Source: Rhynochetos jubatus (lineage: Eukaryota > Chordata > Aves > Eurypygiformes > Rhynochetidae). Taken from it: a stretch of 64,000 nt of DNA. The notes beneath the pieces were generated by a model. The model was not told the DNA's origin. It made no database searches and saw only the letters and a program-made list of their open reading frames with translations. A program made the translations under genes and the position numbers. The stretch covers positions 7,854,589 through 7,918,588 of the forward strand of contig CM050652.1 in the NCBI GenBank assembly GCA_027574665.1. The letters are read 5' to 3'. Shown piece after piece: positions 31,661-42,955 of the stretch (its first letter is position 1; the number at the start of each line of letters is the position of its first letter).

Positions 31661-33044
31661 GACTTCATGCCACTATTAGACACTGTTAAAGTTCAGGGAC
31701 CCCAGTCTTTCTTCAGCTGGAAGAAAACAACAAAACTCACTGAGCGAGGTCAGTCTTCAGAAGTGGGCTACGTCTCAACTAACTTGAAATTTCTATGGTG
31801 TGGCTGGCTCCAGCTCAGCTGGGTCATTATCATTTCTCTATAGTAAGTGGAGTGAACTGGAACTTCTAAGGCTCAATTCCCTTGACCTGTGTTAGGATAA
31901 GGTGACACATGTCCTAGCTGCTGAACTGAAATGTGCTTTTTGTGTTTCCCATTCCACAAGGCTGGTAGAAATAAGGATGAAAACATCTTGTTAAGGTTTC
32001 TGCTCATTATCTTAACACTGTAACTGCCTGTCTGAGTTTTCTTCCATGTAATAAGAAGGGCAATGACCATGCTGGTGGAGCTGAACTTATTGAAATAATG
32101 GTAGATTACATACAACATGGGGCAACAGCCAGAAACTCTGGTTTGAGGACATGGGGTTAAATTGTACCAGTTGGCTGAAACCTGCCTTTTGTGCATGATA
32201 TTTGCAAAGGTAGCGGACAGCAGTTCAATAAGTTAATCACCTAATTAAATTTACACTAAAGTCTTAGTGTGACCTGGATGTAACAACTGCTGGAAGCCCA
32301 ATTTTTCCTAGTGTTTCTTAGCCTGCTTTTTGTCTGCTACTACATTTCTCAGGTCATCACCACGTCTTAACTGTCCTTCCTGCTTTACCTTACTTTGCTT
32401 ATTAAAAACAATTTTAAAGGCAGCATCATTCTGCAAACACACAATTGAGGGTCTAGGGAAGGAATCAATTTAGTCAAAGAAAAATAACCTGTTGGATGTG
32501 GATTGTCTCCTATTGATTCAAAGGAGGCTGGTGTTTGTCTTCTATTAGCCCGTACAGGAGTTATGCAGCTGTAACCCAAGGTACGTGCTATGTGTCTCCC
32601 TCTAACCTGTAACAGATAAAAGTCTCCCACAGCTTCCAGGGGGATGAAGTTCATCCTTACAACTGGAGGATTGAGTTTTGGTCACCCTAAAGTGCTGTAG
32701 CCAGGGCTGTTACAAACATTGATCTTCACAGCATCAGCACAATCGATCAATACAGCCGGTGCAGTTATTGATGCTGGGATGGCTGAAAATAAAAGCCAAC
32801 CACGTGACAGTGGCTATGGCATTTCTCCATGAGTGCTTGCCTGACTTGTGCTTCAGGTCTCACGTGTGGGACGAGAGCAGCTCCATACTTTGTGCCTTGG
32901 CCAGACACAGCAAATCCTTGCTGACCATTTCAGGCAATGCTGTGGTCCACTGTGTGTAGCATGTGGCAGCTCTTAGCCCATGGAGCATGATTTCTTGCAC
33001 GTCTCCACAAGGAGAGGGAGCCCACATTGGGGGTGTGGAGCAGG
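31661..33044. other. single-copy sequence, nothing recognised
   Basis: Unique DNA. Minus-strand frames of 107 codons (31873-32196) and 89 codons (32385-32654) have no recognisable domain. No repeat match. Confidence 0.5.
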
Positions 33045-33215
33045 GACCCAGGTCTGTTCAGTCCCCTGCCTCGTAATCCCTTGAGCGTTTAGGGCAAGTT
33101 ACATTGCCTACGCACTCAGTGAAAGTATCTCTGAAAGTGGAGATAATCTATACCTCAGAGGAACATTGCGTGGATAAGTCAATTAACCATGAAATCACAG
33201 ATGGAAGATGCAAAA
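33045..33215 (+). mobile_element. MIR SINE fossil, plus orientation
   Basis: Landmarks in order: 'gggacccaggtctgttcagt', 'tttagggcaagttacattgc' (consensus ccttgggcaagtcacttagc), 'ctctgaaagtggagataatc' (consensus catctgtaaaatggggataat), 'tacctcagaggaacattgcg' and 'tggataagtcaattaa'. Spacing is right for a MIR. Strongly diverged, ends approximate. Confidence 0.68.
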
Positions 33216-36200
33216 GAAATGCAAAGGTTTAGTTCTGCAGAGCAATCCTGCCAGGCACAAGCACATTTTTAGATCTTTATTTTTCCTAACTAAAATCACT
33301 AGCAAGATGCTGGTTATAGTCCTGCCTAACCCGCTAATGGGCTATCCGTACCAATACCAGCTGTATCTGTAGCTGACTGTGGAAAGGTGGGAGCGAGGCC
33401 ACTTGGGTTCAGCACGCTTAGCTGGGCAGCCCAGCTGGTCCTGGCAGCAGGTCACCAGTGGGCTGTGGAGCCCACCACTCTGTTTCCTTTGCCTGGCAAA
33501 TATGGCATGTGCAAGAGAACAGCAACCTCTCCTTGCCTGTGCACAGACGTGGACCTCAAACAGGCAGAAACCCATATCAGGATGCAGGAAGCTCGCTGCT
33601 GGTTTTCAAAGGGCAGATGAGCTGAAGGGGATCCCACATTTTGGACTTTGTGTAAGTCCCTGTGTCTCCTGGGGCCCCAGGGTAAGATCAGGTATGGGCA
33701 GGGTCTTGCTAAGAAGACAAATGTTGCTGTTCGGTTGAGTCACCCGAGCAGAAAAACTATAGGAAATATTGTCAGCAATAAGATATTAATGGTAATGAAA
33801 TAGTGACAGCAATGGGTTTCATTTCAGGAGAAACTTGTCAACCTCAAACACTTCTTGCCTGTAATCACCAAAAGTATTTTCAAGAGCTGTTTGCTGGCGC
33901 CATTCTCTTCTGCATGACAGCGGTGTCCAGCAAGGCCAGCACTGACACTGCAGTTGTATCCCGCCTGGTGTTGTCCTCCTGTTATTACTAATCACTTCTC
34001 CAAAGAGTATCTGCCTTGGGGAGACAGAATGCAGTGTACATTCCTGGCCTGGCCTCCCTCCTCCCTACAATGACTGTCTCTACTCCTTCCCTTGGAGCTG
34101 CTCTTCCGCTGGCCACCTGCCTTTGAAGCGACTTGCTGGTGAGCTCCTCTGAGGGTCTCCAGGATTGTACTGTGACTAGGCTTGGAAACACCCCCTCAAG
34201 TATACTGCACTGTGGCCTTCATTCTCAACTTCAGGGTGTGTTTGCCTGACAGAGCTGACCACTGCTGCATTGCTATAGTTTCTCCTCGAGGTGTTTTTTA
34301 TTCCTGCAGGGCTTCACATAGATAATCTGGACATCTACTAAAGGGTTTTTTTAATATTTTTTCATTTTAATGCAGTTGAAAAACATCTTAAACATCTGGG
34401 ATCTTGAAAAAAAAATGTACAGACTATTTAAATATACTCTAAATCAGTGTCCCATAGATAATTAAGTGGTCCTCATTTTAAAAGGTCACTTTTAGAAAAG
34501 TCATTGAATTTATTACCCACTAGTGATAACCACCTGGGAAGTAAAATTATCTCACCCAAAGAAAACTCAACCTGTAGCACTACAGTCTGTAAGCATTAGT
34601 GTCAGACATGCAGACTATGGTCTCCTGTGATGATTTATACAGCAGTAGTAAGTGAAGGGGCTCCTGTCCTTCCACGTGTTCCTCAAATCCAAATCCATTC
34701 CCCAGTCCCTAGAGCTGGTGTGCCTATTTATCTGGGAGATATTGGATTAGAAAAACAATCTCATATAAAAGGAAAAACATGCCAGGAAAACAAACAAAAA
34801 AAAAAGTGAATAAATGAGGTTTATATTATCTCCCTGTGAAGAGCACTGAGTTACAGCAGAAGGAACAAACTGCCACGAGGAGGGGAAGGCTTTCATCTGT
34901 TGCTAGAGAAAGTCTACCAGAGGACTCCTGTTTCTGCTTGAAATGTCATTTTTTGAGACCATTTGTGAGAAGTAGCTTACCGTATGGCTGTTGGTTGTTT
35001 GGTTGTTTTTTTAAAATCAGTTTTTCTTATATAGGCCAAGTCCTTAGGCACACTTACCCTAGCAAAGTAATGCTTTGGTTGGTAATCTGTTTCATTAGAA
35101 AACTTCAGTAAACTCCATCAGCAAAGCCCTCTTTTGCCCTGGGCTGCCCAACCCAGGAGAGTTGGGCTGTAGATCAAACCTTTACCAATAAGCCTTTAAT
35201 AATGCAGAATAGGCTATTGTGCAGATCAGTTGCTTTCCTGAGTTTCATATGGAAAAAACCTATGGTTTACAGTCCTTATTGTAGCCTCAGGTATCTAAAA
35301 TTTCAGCATCGCTACAGCATCTTAAATGCAGGGGTCGAATGCTTGGCTGGTTAGGTGTTGACAGAGTCCGCAGTGATTCTGTAGTCTCTCAGTGCGTATG
35401 TCATAAACATGGTTGCAGCAGGAAAATAAAGTGTGCAGTCTGCAGGCTGGCTTCATACCTACTTGTCTCTCTTAGTTTGCTGGCAACATTTCCAGCTGAT
35501 GTGAATTGCCCCCTCTTATCCGAATGACATTAGCTTAGACCTGATGATGGCATTTCCAGAGCAAATGCGTATTCCTCCTGCACAAATATCACGATTTCCT
35601 TGTCAAATCTGTTTTGTAACAAAGACAGGACAGCGATTTTGGTCCAACGAAGAGATCATCGTCTTGTTTTCCTGACAGAGCAATGCTAGGTTTATCAGAG
35701 CTCTGTCTGGGATCTGCTGGATTTAGAGCAGTAGGCCAAGGACTTTCTGGCCCCCAGGTTGACACTCCCACAGCAGGACTGGCTGAGCTGGATGTGTGAT
35801 GACTTCTCACTCACCCTGGCTGAAGTGCAGCCTGTTAACTAAAACCATCAACAACACTGGAACCCAGGCAACCTTGCAAAGGGAACTTGGTTTGCATGCT
35901 GTAACTATTGGTAGGAAATGCAGATGCGGGTACCTTTGCAAACCTAATTCTCCCTCCTGTACACACTGCTTCCTGCTTCTTGGCATACGCCTTTTCCCTT
36001 TGCTCTCCTCCCCAGGGCTGCCAGCAGACAAATGTCTGGACCAAGGCTGCATGAGACCATCACTTGATCATATCTCATGATTTTAGCCTGCTTGGACCCC
36101 TTTGTGCAAAGAAACCCTTGGTCCTGCCTTTACAGGGACCAGGTTATGAAACACTTCCCTGCACTACAAGAGAGCAAACTCAAGCAGAAATGAGAACACA

Positions 36201-36894
36201 TTGAGTGCTGAAAGCACTGAAAGATCAGACTCCCCCACTGCAGACTCAGCCTCACGGACAGCTGTGAGGCTGATGCTCATTTTTAGGCATTTCCAGCTTG
36301 ATTTTCTAAGCAGTTGCTTATAACATCAAACACTGCTTAGGTTCACAGCAGTCTTACACTGAAACATCCCATCCTCCCAAACAGTTTTGCTCTCCCTTTC
36401 TCTCCTGTTGTCTTGGTACTTCGGTCATGCCAAAAGGTGCTCTCCAAAATCATGTCCCACTCATGCCAGGGGAGGGTTTCTTTACACAAAAAAGGCTTCA
36501 CAGGACAGGCAAAAAAGTAGATAATCGACAGTCTAGTCTCTCAAAAGACTTTTACCAGAAAGCAAATGATCAGATACATACATTAATCCTAATTGTGTGT
36601 CACCATCACTTGAAAAGCACCTATGGCCCAGCTCTGCATATTCCAGCTCTTTTTTGTTCCCTTGTCTCCTGAGGATAAATAAGGTTTGGCTGCAATTATG
36701 TGTTAGAGCAAACTGAAAAAGACCAACCCATCTTTCTAAGGAAATACATAATTATTGTGTGATCATGGCAGGACTATTTTTTTTATTTAAAAACAACATC
36801 TTTCTGCCTATATATTTTTGTCAATTATATTTTTAAAAACCAAATGAAAACCTGCATATTTTTCTACATACATATTGTTGAAACTGTCACACCT
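33216..36894. other. single-copy sequence, no gene recognised
   Basis: About 3.7 kb of unique DNA without a trusted repeat. AT-rich at 34300-34600 and GC-richer at 33380-33730, where a 119-codon plus frame overlaps shorter frames on both strands. Around 35600-36060 overlapping frames of 69 to 94 codons occur. None has a recognisable domain. Confidence 0.5.
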
Positions 36895-37140
36895 AATAAG
36901 AGCACGAAAAGAAAGATGAAAGTGCCGTGATCATTTCCGAGCAGCTGGGAACGGCGCTGAGAAAAGCACAGCAATTGAGATTAAGAGAGAGTCTTCACAG
37001 TGCAAGATAACCCAGCTGCTTGGAAAATCAAATCTATTGAACATACAGATTTCATGCAACAAAACAATGCCTTGCTGATAAAGGAAAATAACAATGCTCA
37101 TGCAGAGTTGTATAGTCTTCAATTCAATTTGGAGATAAAT
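36895..37140. promoter_or_regulatory. candidate conserved non-coding element
   Basis: Contains 'gtgccgtgatcatttccgag' and 'ggaacggcgctgag' (clustered CpGs), then AT-rich sequence with 'gcaattgagattaagag' and 'ttcaattcaatttgg'. No repeat match. Enhancer-like by texture only. Confidence 0.32.
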
Positions 37141-38853
37141 GGGCAGTCCTATATTTTTCCTGTTTAGAAAAAGCCAGAGTTAGCTTTCTAATTGTGACTA
37201 TTTATTGCCTCTTTTTGCCAACTCCAAAAGACCAGCTCGGAGATTTTCATTTGATAATAACATACCCCGCAATTTACTGGAAAGGGCACTTGCGTGGTGA
37301 GTTAGGATGTGACGGTCCCCTTCCAGGGTCTCACACTGGTTTTAGATACCTCTTCCAGCTCCCCTTCTCAGCTTTCCCATGCTAAAGAGACGTCAACGCC
37401 CTTGTAAAATGTTTTGACACCTCTAGAAGAAAAGTGCTGCACCACTGTCCCATCATTTCTGTAATCTTAGCTAATTCATGTTCAGAAGTCAGGAAGAACA
37501 GAATCTACAAAGCTGATCAGAAAATGTTTTTACCTCTGATGTAAGCTGTGGACATCATAAGATGCCACAATTGTCTCTGAAAACCACTATTTGGGCCCAA
37601 ACGTTTTAGCTTTTTGAGAAAACTCTGCATTTTTCACATGAGAAGTGATACTTGTTCACAATCTTGAATTCTTTAGTTGAAATCTATTTTTCCACTGAAA
37701 ATGATTTTATGTAATCATTTTTTGCTCACCTGTGAGCTGCTCTGTTGAAATTTTAATTTTCATTACCATCCAAATACAACACTTTACTTAGAGTGAATTT
37801 TTGGTTCAGGTATAAAGTGTTCATCCTCACCCATTCCCCATTCTCTTTTTTGCACTGTGGAAACAATGTACTCAAAAGCACTTATCCAACACCAAGGCCC
37901 AGCCTTCCTTCCCACACTCAAGAAACACATCAAACCCTGGACAGGGAATTATAAAACCCACCTTCTTCTTTACTTCAAGATGTCCTGTTTTCAGTAACCT
38001 TCTAATAAGCTATGAATGTGTATGATATTAATCAAGAAAAGTAATACTTCTGGAGTTTTAGATGGATAACAAAGAAATAGAATAGTCTTATTCCCCTAAA
38101 AAAAAAGCTATTATTTATGCATGAAAAGATGTCTGTGTCCTCTGATGATAGACTTTTGTTAGGAATTTGGTATTGTAATAACTAACTAGTCATTCCTGCC
38201 CCAATGACACAATACCTTTCACCACATGCCTCTCGTTTCCTTAACAGCCTTTGTAAGACACTTTGCCAAAGGGTTTGAAAAGTTCTAGGAGATAATTGTT
38301 GTCCAGTTTTCTTTTAAGCCATTATTGCATTGGTGCTGGAGGAGTTCAGAGAGGCTGGGGGAAGGATATCGTATTCCCCAGAACAGGCTGTTTAAGATAC
38401 AAGTGGAATCCCCTGCAAAAAGCTACTGAAGGTGCCACAGTCAGAGTTCCTCCCTGCTCCTGCTTAGACCAGCAATAATATATATTACAACTTGTAGCCC
38501 TGAAATTACCCTCTTGGGATGAATTCCTAGCACCATGAGTCCTTGCTTGAGAGGATATAATTAACAATGTTTTGACTCTCCCTCCCTTCTTCCTGGCAAA
38601 TCTGGACTCAGGCCTTTACTTCTTTGCCTTGGTATCCTCCAGCCCTTGTGAAAATGATGTGAGTTTTGGTCTTAATAACAAGCCATGTAAAATCTACATA
38701 ATTGACCCCTTTTCCAAAAATATTTCAAAGCTTTCTCTTTAATCTTTGAATATGCGTGTGCGGAAGGGATGCCCTCATTTCAGCAGACCCCTGTTGCACA
38801 CAGCAGCCTTCTTGCTGCCATACAGAAAGAACAACTAGGGAGTTGTAATAAAT
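37141..38853. other. AT-leaning single-copy sequence, nothing recognised
   Basis: Unique DNA. 37600-37780 is AT-rich with internal near-repeats ('ccactgaaaatgattttatg') that recall an unnamed old sauropsid repeat, but not well enough to call. Short frames only. Confidence 0.5.
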
Positions 38854-38873
38854 GGGGGTGGGGGCTGGGGGGG
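38854..38873 (+). repeat. guanine-rich tract, G-quadruplex candidate
   Basis: Runs of five, five and seven G separated by T and CT. The last run can be split to supply the fourth G-tract, so a quadruplex on the plus strand is plausible. About 70 bp downstream lies a CpG-containing AT-rich sequence ('attgcgcgtatc'). Confidence 0.7.
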
Positions 38874-39989
38874 TGTTTCCTCCCTAATGTCCTACTTTTC
38901 CTTTCTGTGTGACTTTATGTAGGAGCTCGATCTCTTTATTTCTGTGCAAGAAATAAATGTGTGGCACTATTGCGCGTATCATAATCCACATATCCGTGGG
39001 ATATCAGGGTGACTGGGTCCCATGTTGAGATCCATGGGCCACTGGTGATCTCTGGGGCTTGCGTGACTGGTCTGAAGTCATTTTACAGCACCACCCAGGA
39101 TAGAAACATTTCTATGGTTGTCTGCCACCAGAGAGCTACCCCAAGCAAGTGTCAGAGGTGAGGGATGGATCTTTGATCCAAAGAACTGGAAGCTGCTCAT
39201 CAAGAAATGGGAAGTGTGAAGGCACTCCTGCCTTTGTTCAAGGCAACGTGACCATTTTCCATTGTGTATTATTTGACTTATCTCTGTGCTACCCAGTCAG
39301 GTCCAGGGCTAATCTCTGATGACTTGTCAGGCCAAGTCAAAGGCCACTGAGTCCATTGCACCTCTGCACTGATCCTGAAGGGACCTCAGACCATTGCTGG
39401 TGTGGACCTGAAACAGTGGGGGGAGGGTGTTGGCTTTTTTTTTTTTTAATTACTTATGAACATTGCTGACCTCAGTGTGAGCTTGTTTTGTTGCAGCCAG
39501 AGCAGAATTACACCTGTGGGTAAGATTTTGCTGGTCTCTGTGTGTTAGCCAAGTTTTCCCTGCTCTGGCTCTTGGGTGGGTTGCTGAAAGCTGCCTGATC
39601 TCAGGCAGCTGGTTTACCCCCATGTTTTCTGCCAGTCAACACTATTTAAAGAAATCTACAAGCATTGCCTTTATGTCCCTTTTCCAGGAATCATGTCACA
39701 ATGGGAATCTTGTGATTGCGGGAACTGATGGCATGTGCCATTGTGAATAAAAGAGAGAAGATTGCTCTATTGTAAATGGGAAGGAGTGGGTGTGCTGTGG
39801 AAATTTTGAGAGAGGTCATCCAGGCTGCTCTCTCCTGGGGATCCATCCATAAGCCATAGATCTACAGGGTACTCTTGGTCAACCATGGATGGAAAGTCAC
39901 AGTCTAAAGTTTTCACTGCTTGTGTTTCCCAGATTCTCATAGCTAGGCTTCACCAAAACCTTTCTTCTCTCTCCCTTTAACATTTCTGT
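38874..39989. other. single-copy sequence, nothing recognised
   Basis: Unique DNA with a T13 run at 39435-39447. The interval 38990-39420 is GC-richer and repetitive in wording ('gggccactggtgatctctgg', 'caggtccagggctaatctct') but shows no definable repeat unit. No frame of note. Confidence 0.5.
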
Positions 39990-40275
39990 TTCACTCAGAT
40001 GTCAACCTCTTTTCAAGCGCTGGACCATGGCTTGCTCACCACTTGCTTACACTGCCCTGTTCATCATCCCCTTTCTTCTACTAATCCATCTAAACCAGTT
40101 CCTTTATTCTTCATTCAGTTACAAAGCCCTGTGATTCTCATGCCTTTATCTGCCAACAGGACTGAGAAAAAGGATGCTGGAAACAGACTGTGCTTTCATA
40201 TATGTGACTGAAACCTGCCTTACCCAGTTCCAGAGAGGGACTTCCACTTCTCCATCCTTTGGAGCCAGTCAGTCC
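39990..40275 (+). mobile_element. putative LINE L2 fragment (endonuclease region)
   Basis: The plus-strand frame at 40174-40392 reads FIYVTETCLTQF near 40195-40230. This matches the 'ICLTETWLT' motif of the L2/CR1-clade apurinic endonuclease, with Glu and the following hydrophobics in place. At DNA level 'gtgactgaaacctgccttac' and 'gggacttccacttctccatc' follow the L2 order. The upstream 39990-40170 may belong to the same copy but is too diverged to align by eye. Frame breaks and a Trp-to-Cys change show it is dead. Confidence 0.5.
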
Positions 40276-40734
40276 TTCCACTTGTTAAGGGACAGCTTCT
40301 CCAAGTCAATATTACTCACGTGTTTATTTAAAATCAATAGTGTTTATTGCAGCTTCTGCAATTGTGTCTCACTATCGCTGTCACCTAGTTAGCTCACAAC
40401 CTTCCTGGCAGACTCCCAGCTTACTGTGAAGTGCTGGAGTTGCAAGATTGAGAAAAAAAAGAACATAAAGTCAGGCAGAAACAGCAACCTGCTGACAGGG
40501 GATGTCACATAAGACAGGTTTCCAAGAATTCCCTCATCTGCTTCTCATTCCCTCCTCTCAGACACATATGGCCAGATGAGAGACAGCCATGATCTTTGAA
40601 ATCTCTGTGTTACTCTCAGTTTCTGCTTTCCCTCCTGAAAAGCAGAAGTGATAACTCATACCTGGTTCAGGGGGCATGGCAAGGATCAGCCGGTGCTCAG
40701 GAAAAAGCACCATCTAAACAGTGTGTAATATTTT
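40276..40734. other. single-copy sequence, nothing recognised
   Basis: Unique DNA between the putative L2 scrap and a short ancient repeat. An A-rich run occurs at 40451-40464. No frame or repeat to call. Confidence 0.5.
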
Positions 40735-40808
40735 TATGCCTTGATGCTGCCCCTGCTGAAGCAGATGGCAAGCTCCCATTGACTTTAATGAGGCCATCAA
40801 AAGCCCGT
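40735..40808. repeat. ancient palindromic amniote repeat (fragment)
   Basis: Reads 'gatgctgcccctgctgaagc', 'gatggcaagctcccattgac' and 'tttaatgaggccatcaaaag'. This matches the old sauropsid repeat whose centre is 'gaagtcaatggcaaaactcc' followed by 'cattgacttcaatgggg'. Short and diverged. It is the third repeat of this palindromic style in the window. Confidence 0.5.
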
Positions 40809-41184
40809 TGTGTGCATGCAAAATGTAACAGCTCCTCTTGCAGCCCACACGCCGTGAGCGCCGCTTTCCCTTTTGTCGTCTCCACGGACTGAGCAAGCCT
40901 CCACCGAACCCCCACGGAAACCCAGCCTCCTCTGTATAGAGCTTGAGAAGAGGCTAAATTCACAGCAATGATGGGGTCTGCTACCCCCCCTGCTCCTAAC
41001 AGACCCTGGGTGGAGAGGCACTCGTGTGCCCCAACTTGTAGGTGACACAACACATACAGGAGAACCAACTTCAGAGCCAACAGAGAGGGGCTACTGGAGG
41101 TTCTTGGAGCACTGCAATAGTGTTAAAATGATAGCCAAAATTTAGTGTCAATTAGTGGCAAAGAGGGTCGTGGGGGTAAAAATA
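40809..41184. other. single-copy sequence, low stop density on minus strand
   Basis: Unique DNA. Minus-strand frames of 127 codons (40697-41080) and 83 codons (40797-41048) overlap in different frames and cross the ancient repeat, so neither is a gene. CpGs cluster mildly at 40850-40920. Confidence 0.5.
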
Positions 41185-41985
41185 GACCTACCTACATGTA
41201 CGCAATGATGCTTTTAAAGGGCTGATATCAGTCAGGAAAGAGATGCTGGAGGCACTGTGGATAGTTTTCTGAAAGCACTGTCTCAAACTGAGTGGTGATG
41301 AGAATGGCAAAGTGAGAAATCTAGGAATCTAAGGGAAAGGGTTGAGAATAAAATGCAGACTTCATTATATACCACTGCAGAAATCTCTGTGCACCCATAT
41401 TTGGAAGGTTCTGCATTGTTCTGATGAGTTCACCTTGAAGAACTAGAGAAGAGAGGGAGACTAGAGGCAGAGATGATCAAAGGTGTAGCAGGGCTTTTGC
41501 AAAATGGAGGAAACTGAACAGAGAACTTTTGGGCTTGGAAAAGTGATAAACAGGATCTAAAGGTAAAGTTCTCTAAAATCACAAATGGTACAGCAGAGAG
41601 GGATAGAAAAATAGTACTGGTTTGTTTCTTATAACATAGGAAATATTAGGCACGCAGTAATATTATCAAGCATTAATTTAACACGAACCTGAAAGAGCAC
41701 TTTTCATACAGTATGTCATGAAATTTAAATCTATTGCCAAAAACTACTGTTGAGCTTAAGGTGTAAGTGATCCAAAAGGAAATAAAGGAAATTGATAATT
41801 TTAGAGTGGTTAAGTTCTGTCACGGCTATTAAACACAAAGTCCTGCTGTAACATTTAGTTTAGGAAGAAAATTTATTCGCTGCTGGAAAGGAGCATGATA
41901 TACATCCTTATTCCTCCCTGTAACCACCTGCCACTGGACACAGTGTGCTGCGCTTGAAGGCTGTTTGCTCTACAGCTGTGGGTGC
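41185..41985 (+). mobile_element. ancient CR1 LINE fragment, about 800 bp
   Basis: The longest repeat in the window, plus orientation. It covers the end of the reverse-transcriptase frame and the 3' untranslated region of an old CR1 subfamily shared with turtles and crocodiles. Landmarks in order: 'aggaaagagatgctggaggc' and 'actgtggatagttttctgaa' (from the RLGVIVDSS-type coding segment), 'gggttgagaataaaatgcag', 'atttggaaggttctgcattg', 'aagaactagagaagagag', 'agggcttttgcaaaatgg', 'taagtgatccaaaaggaaat', 'tcacggctattaaac' and 'cacctgccactggacac'. Indels and stops are frequent, so no frame survives. The 5' end is truncated near 41185. Confidence 0.9.
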
Positions 41986-42859
41986 CTTATGCACCTGCAC
42001 GCGTTACAGACCTCATCCTACGGAGGTAGCACCACTGCAAAGCACAGTGCTCCCTGATGGCCAAAGTCTGGCATTAAAAGGCAGCCGTTGTGTCAGCAAC
42101 AGAGCTGCTCTTACCTTACATCTGCTGAGGACACGGCTCATGGGTGGCCTATGAAATAAATGTTTTGTGTGGAAGTTTCCAGTGAAGACCTCTGCCCCTT
42201 GTGTCTGCAAAAGGCAGGGATAAATACATATATTCGTAACCTTTCAAACTCTGATCCTCATTTTTCCATTGATTACCTTAGAAAACAGGGGCTATTTATA
42301 CACATTATGGTCTATAACTGTCAACCCTGTGACAAATCACCCACCCAGTGCCTTGTCAATGATGTGGAAAATAGTGGCCGTATAAACAGATCAAATGAAG
42401 TGGAAGTTAGACGTTACAATGGCATCAGACCGTAACCTTTGATCTTTAAAAGCCAGAGGTCAAATCTGCCTGCACCAAGGAGTAAAAAAGACTTGGGGAG
42501 TTCACCCTGGTTTTCAGGGAGCTATAAACCAGCATCTCTTCTTGGGAGAGGTGCAGAGTGTGTAGAGGTAAAGCCTGGCTTGCGTGTGAAGTTTTGCACT
42601 GGGTTTGGAGGAGCTCTAGTTAGAGAGGAGTAACTCCAGTGGTGCTACCAGACTACCTGATCAGGAAGAAGGTAAGTACTATTAAGAAATTTGAATATCT
42701 GGGAGAAACCCTATAAGACTAATAAAAGGCTTGTGGGGAGAAGATGCTCCTGTGTGTGGCATGAATCAGTCGGGGGAGTGTGGGTAGCAGCACCCAGGAC
42801 TGCAACCAGGAGAGTCTCTTTGGTGGTTTCTTCTGTAGCAGTTTGGTTTTATGCAGTTC
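41986..42859. other. single-copy sequence, nothing recognised
   Basis: Unique DNA. Plus-strand frames of 64 to 91 codons (41945-42633) have no recognisable domain. No trusted repeat. Confidence 0.5.
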
Positions 42860-42955
42860 CTGTGGTGCACTGGACAATGAGCAATCTCAGACAGGTCACT
42901 TCACTACTACTTCACCTGTGCTTTTCTATATAACGAAATACCCTTGATTACTGGG
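42860..42955 (+). mobile_element. MIR SINE fragment, plus orientation
   Basis: 'cactggacaatgagcaatct', 'cagacaggtcacttcactac', 'tacttcacctgtgctttt' and 'ctatataacgaaatac' follow the MIR core (gaccttgggcaagtcacttaacctctctgtgcctcagtttcctcatctgtaaaatg) in order. Short and diverged. Confidence 0.5.

Noticed and set aside
39110..39140. CTCF site ('tgccaccagagagctac')
   Set aside because: It matches the left part of the CTCF core but lacks the GGGGGC block that fixes binding.
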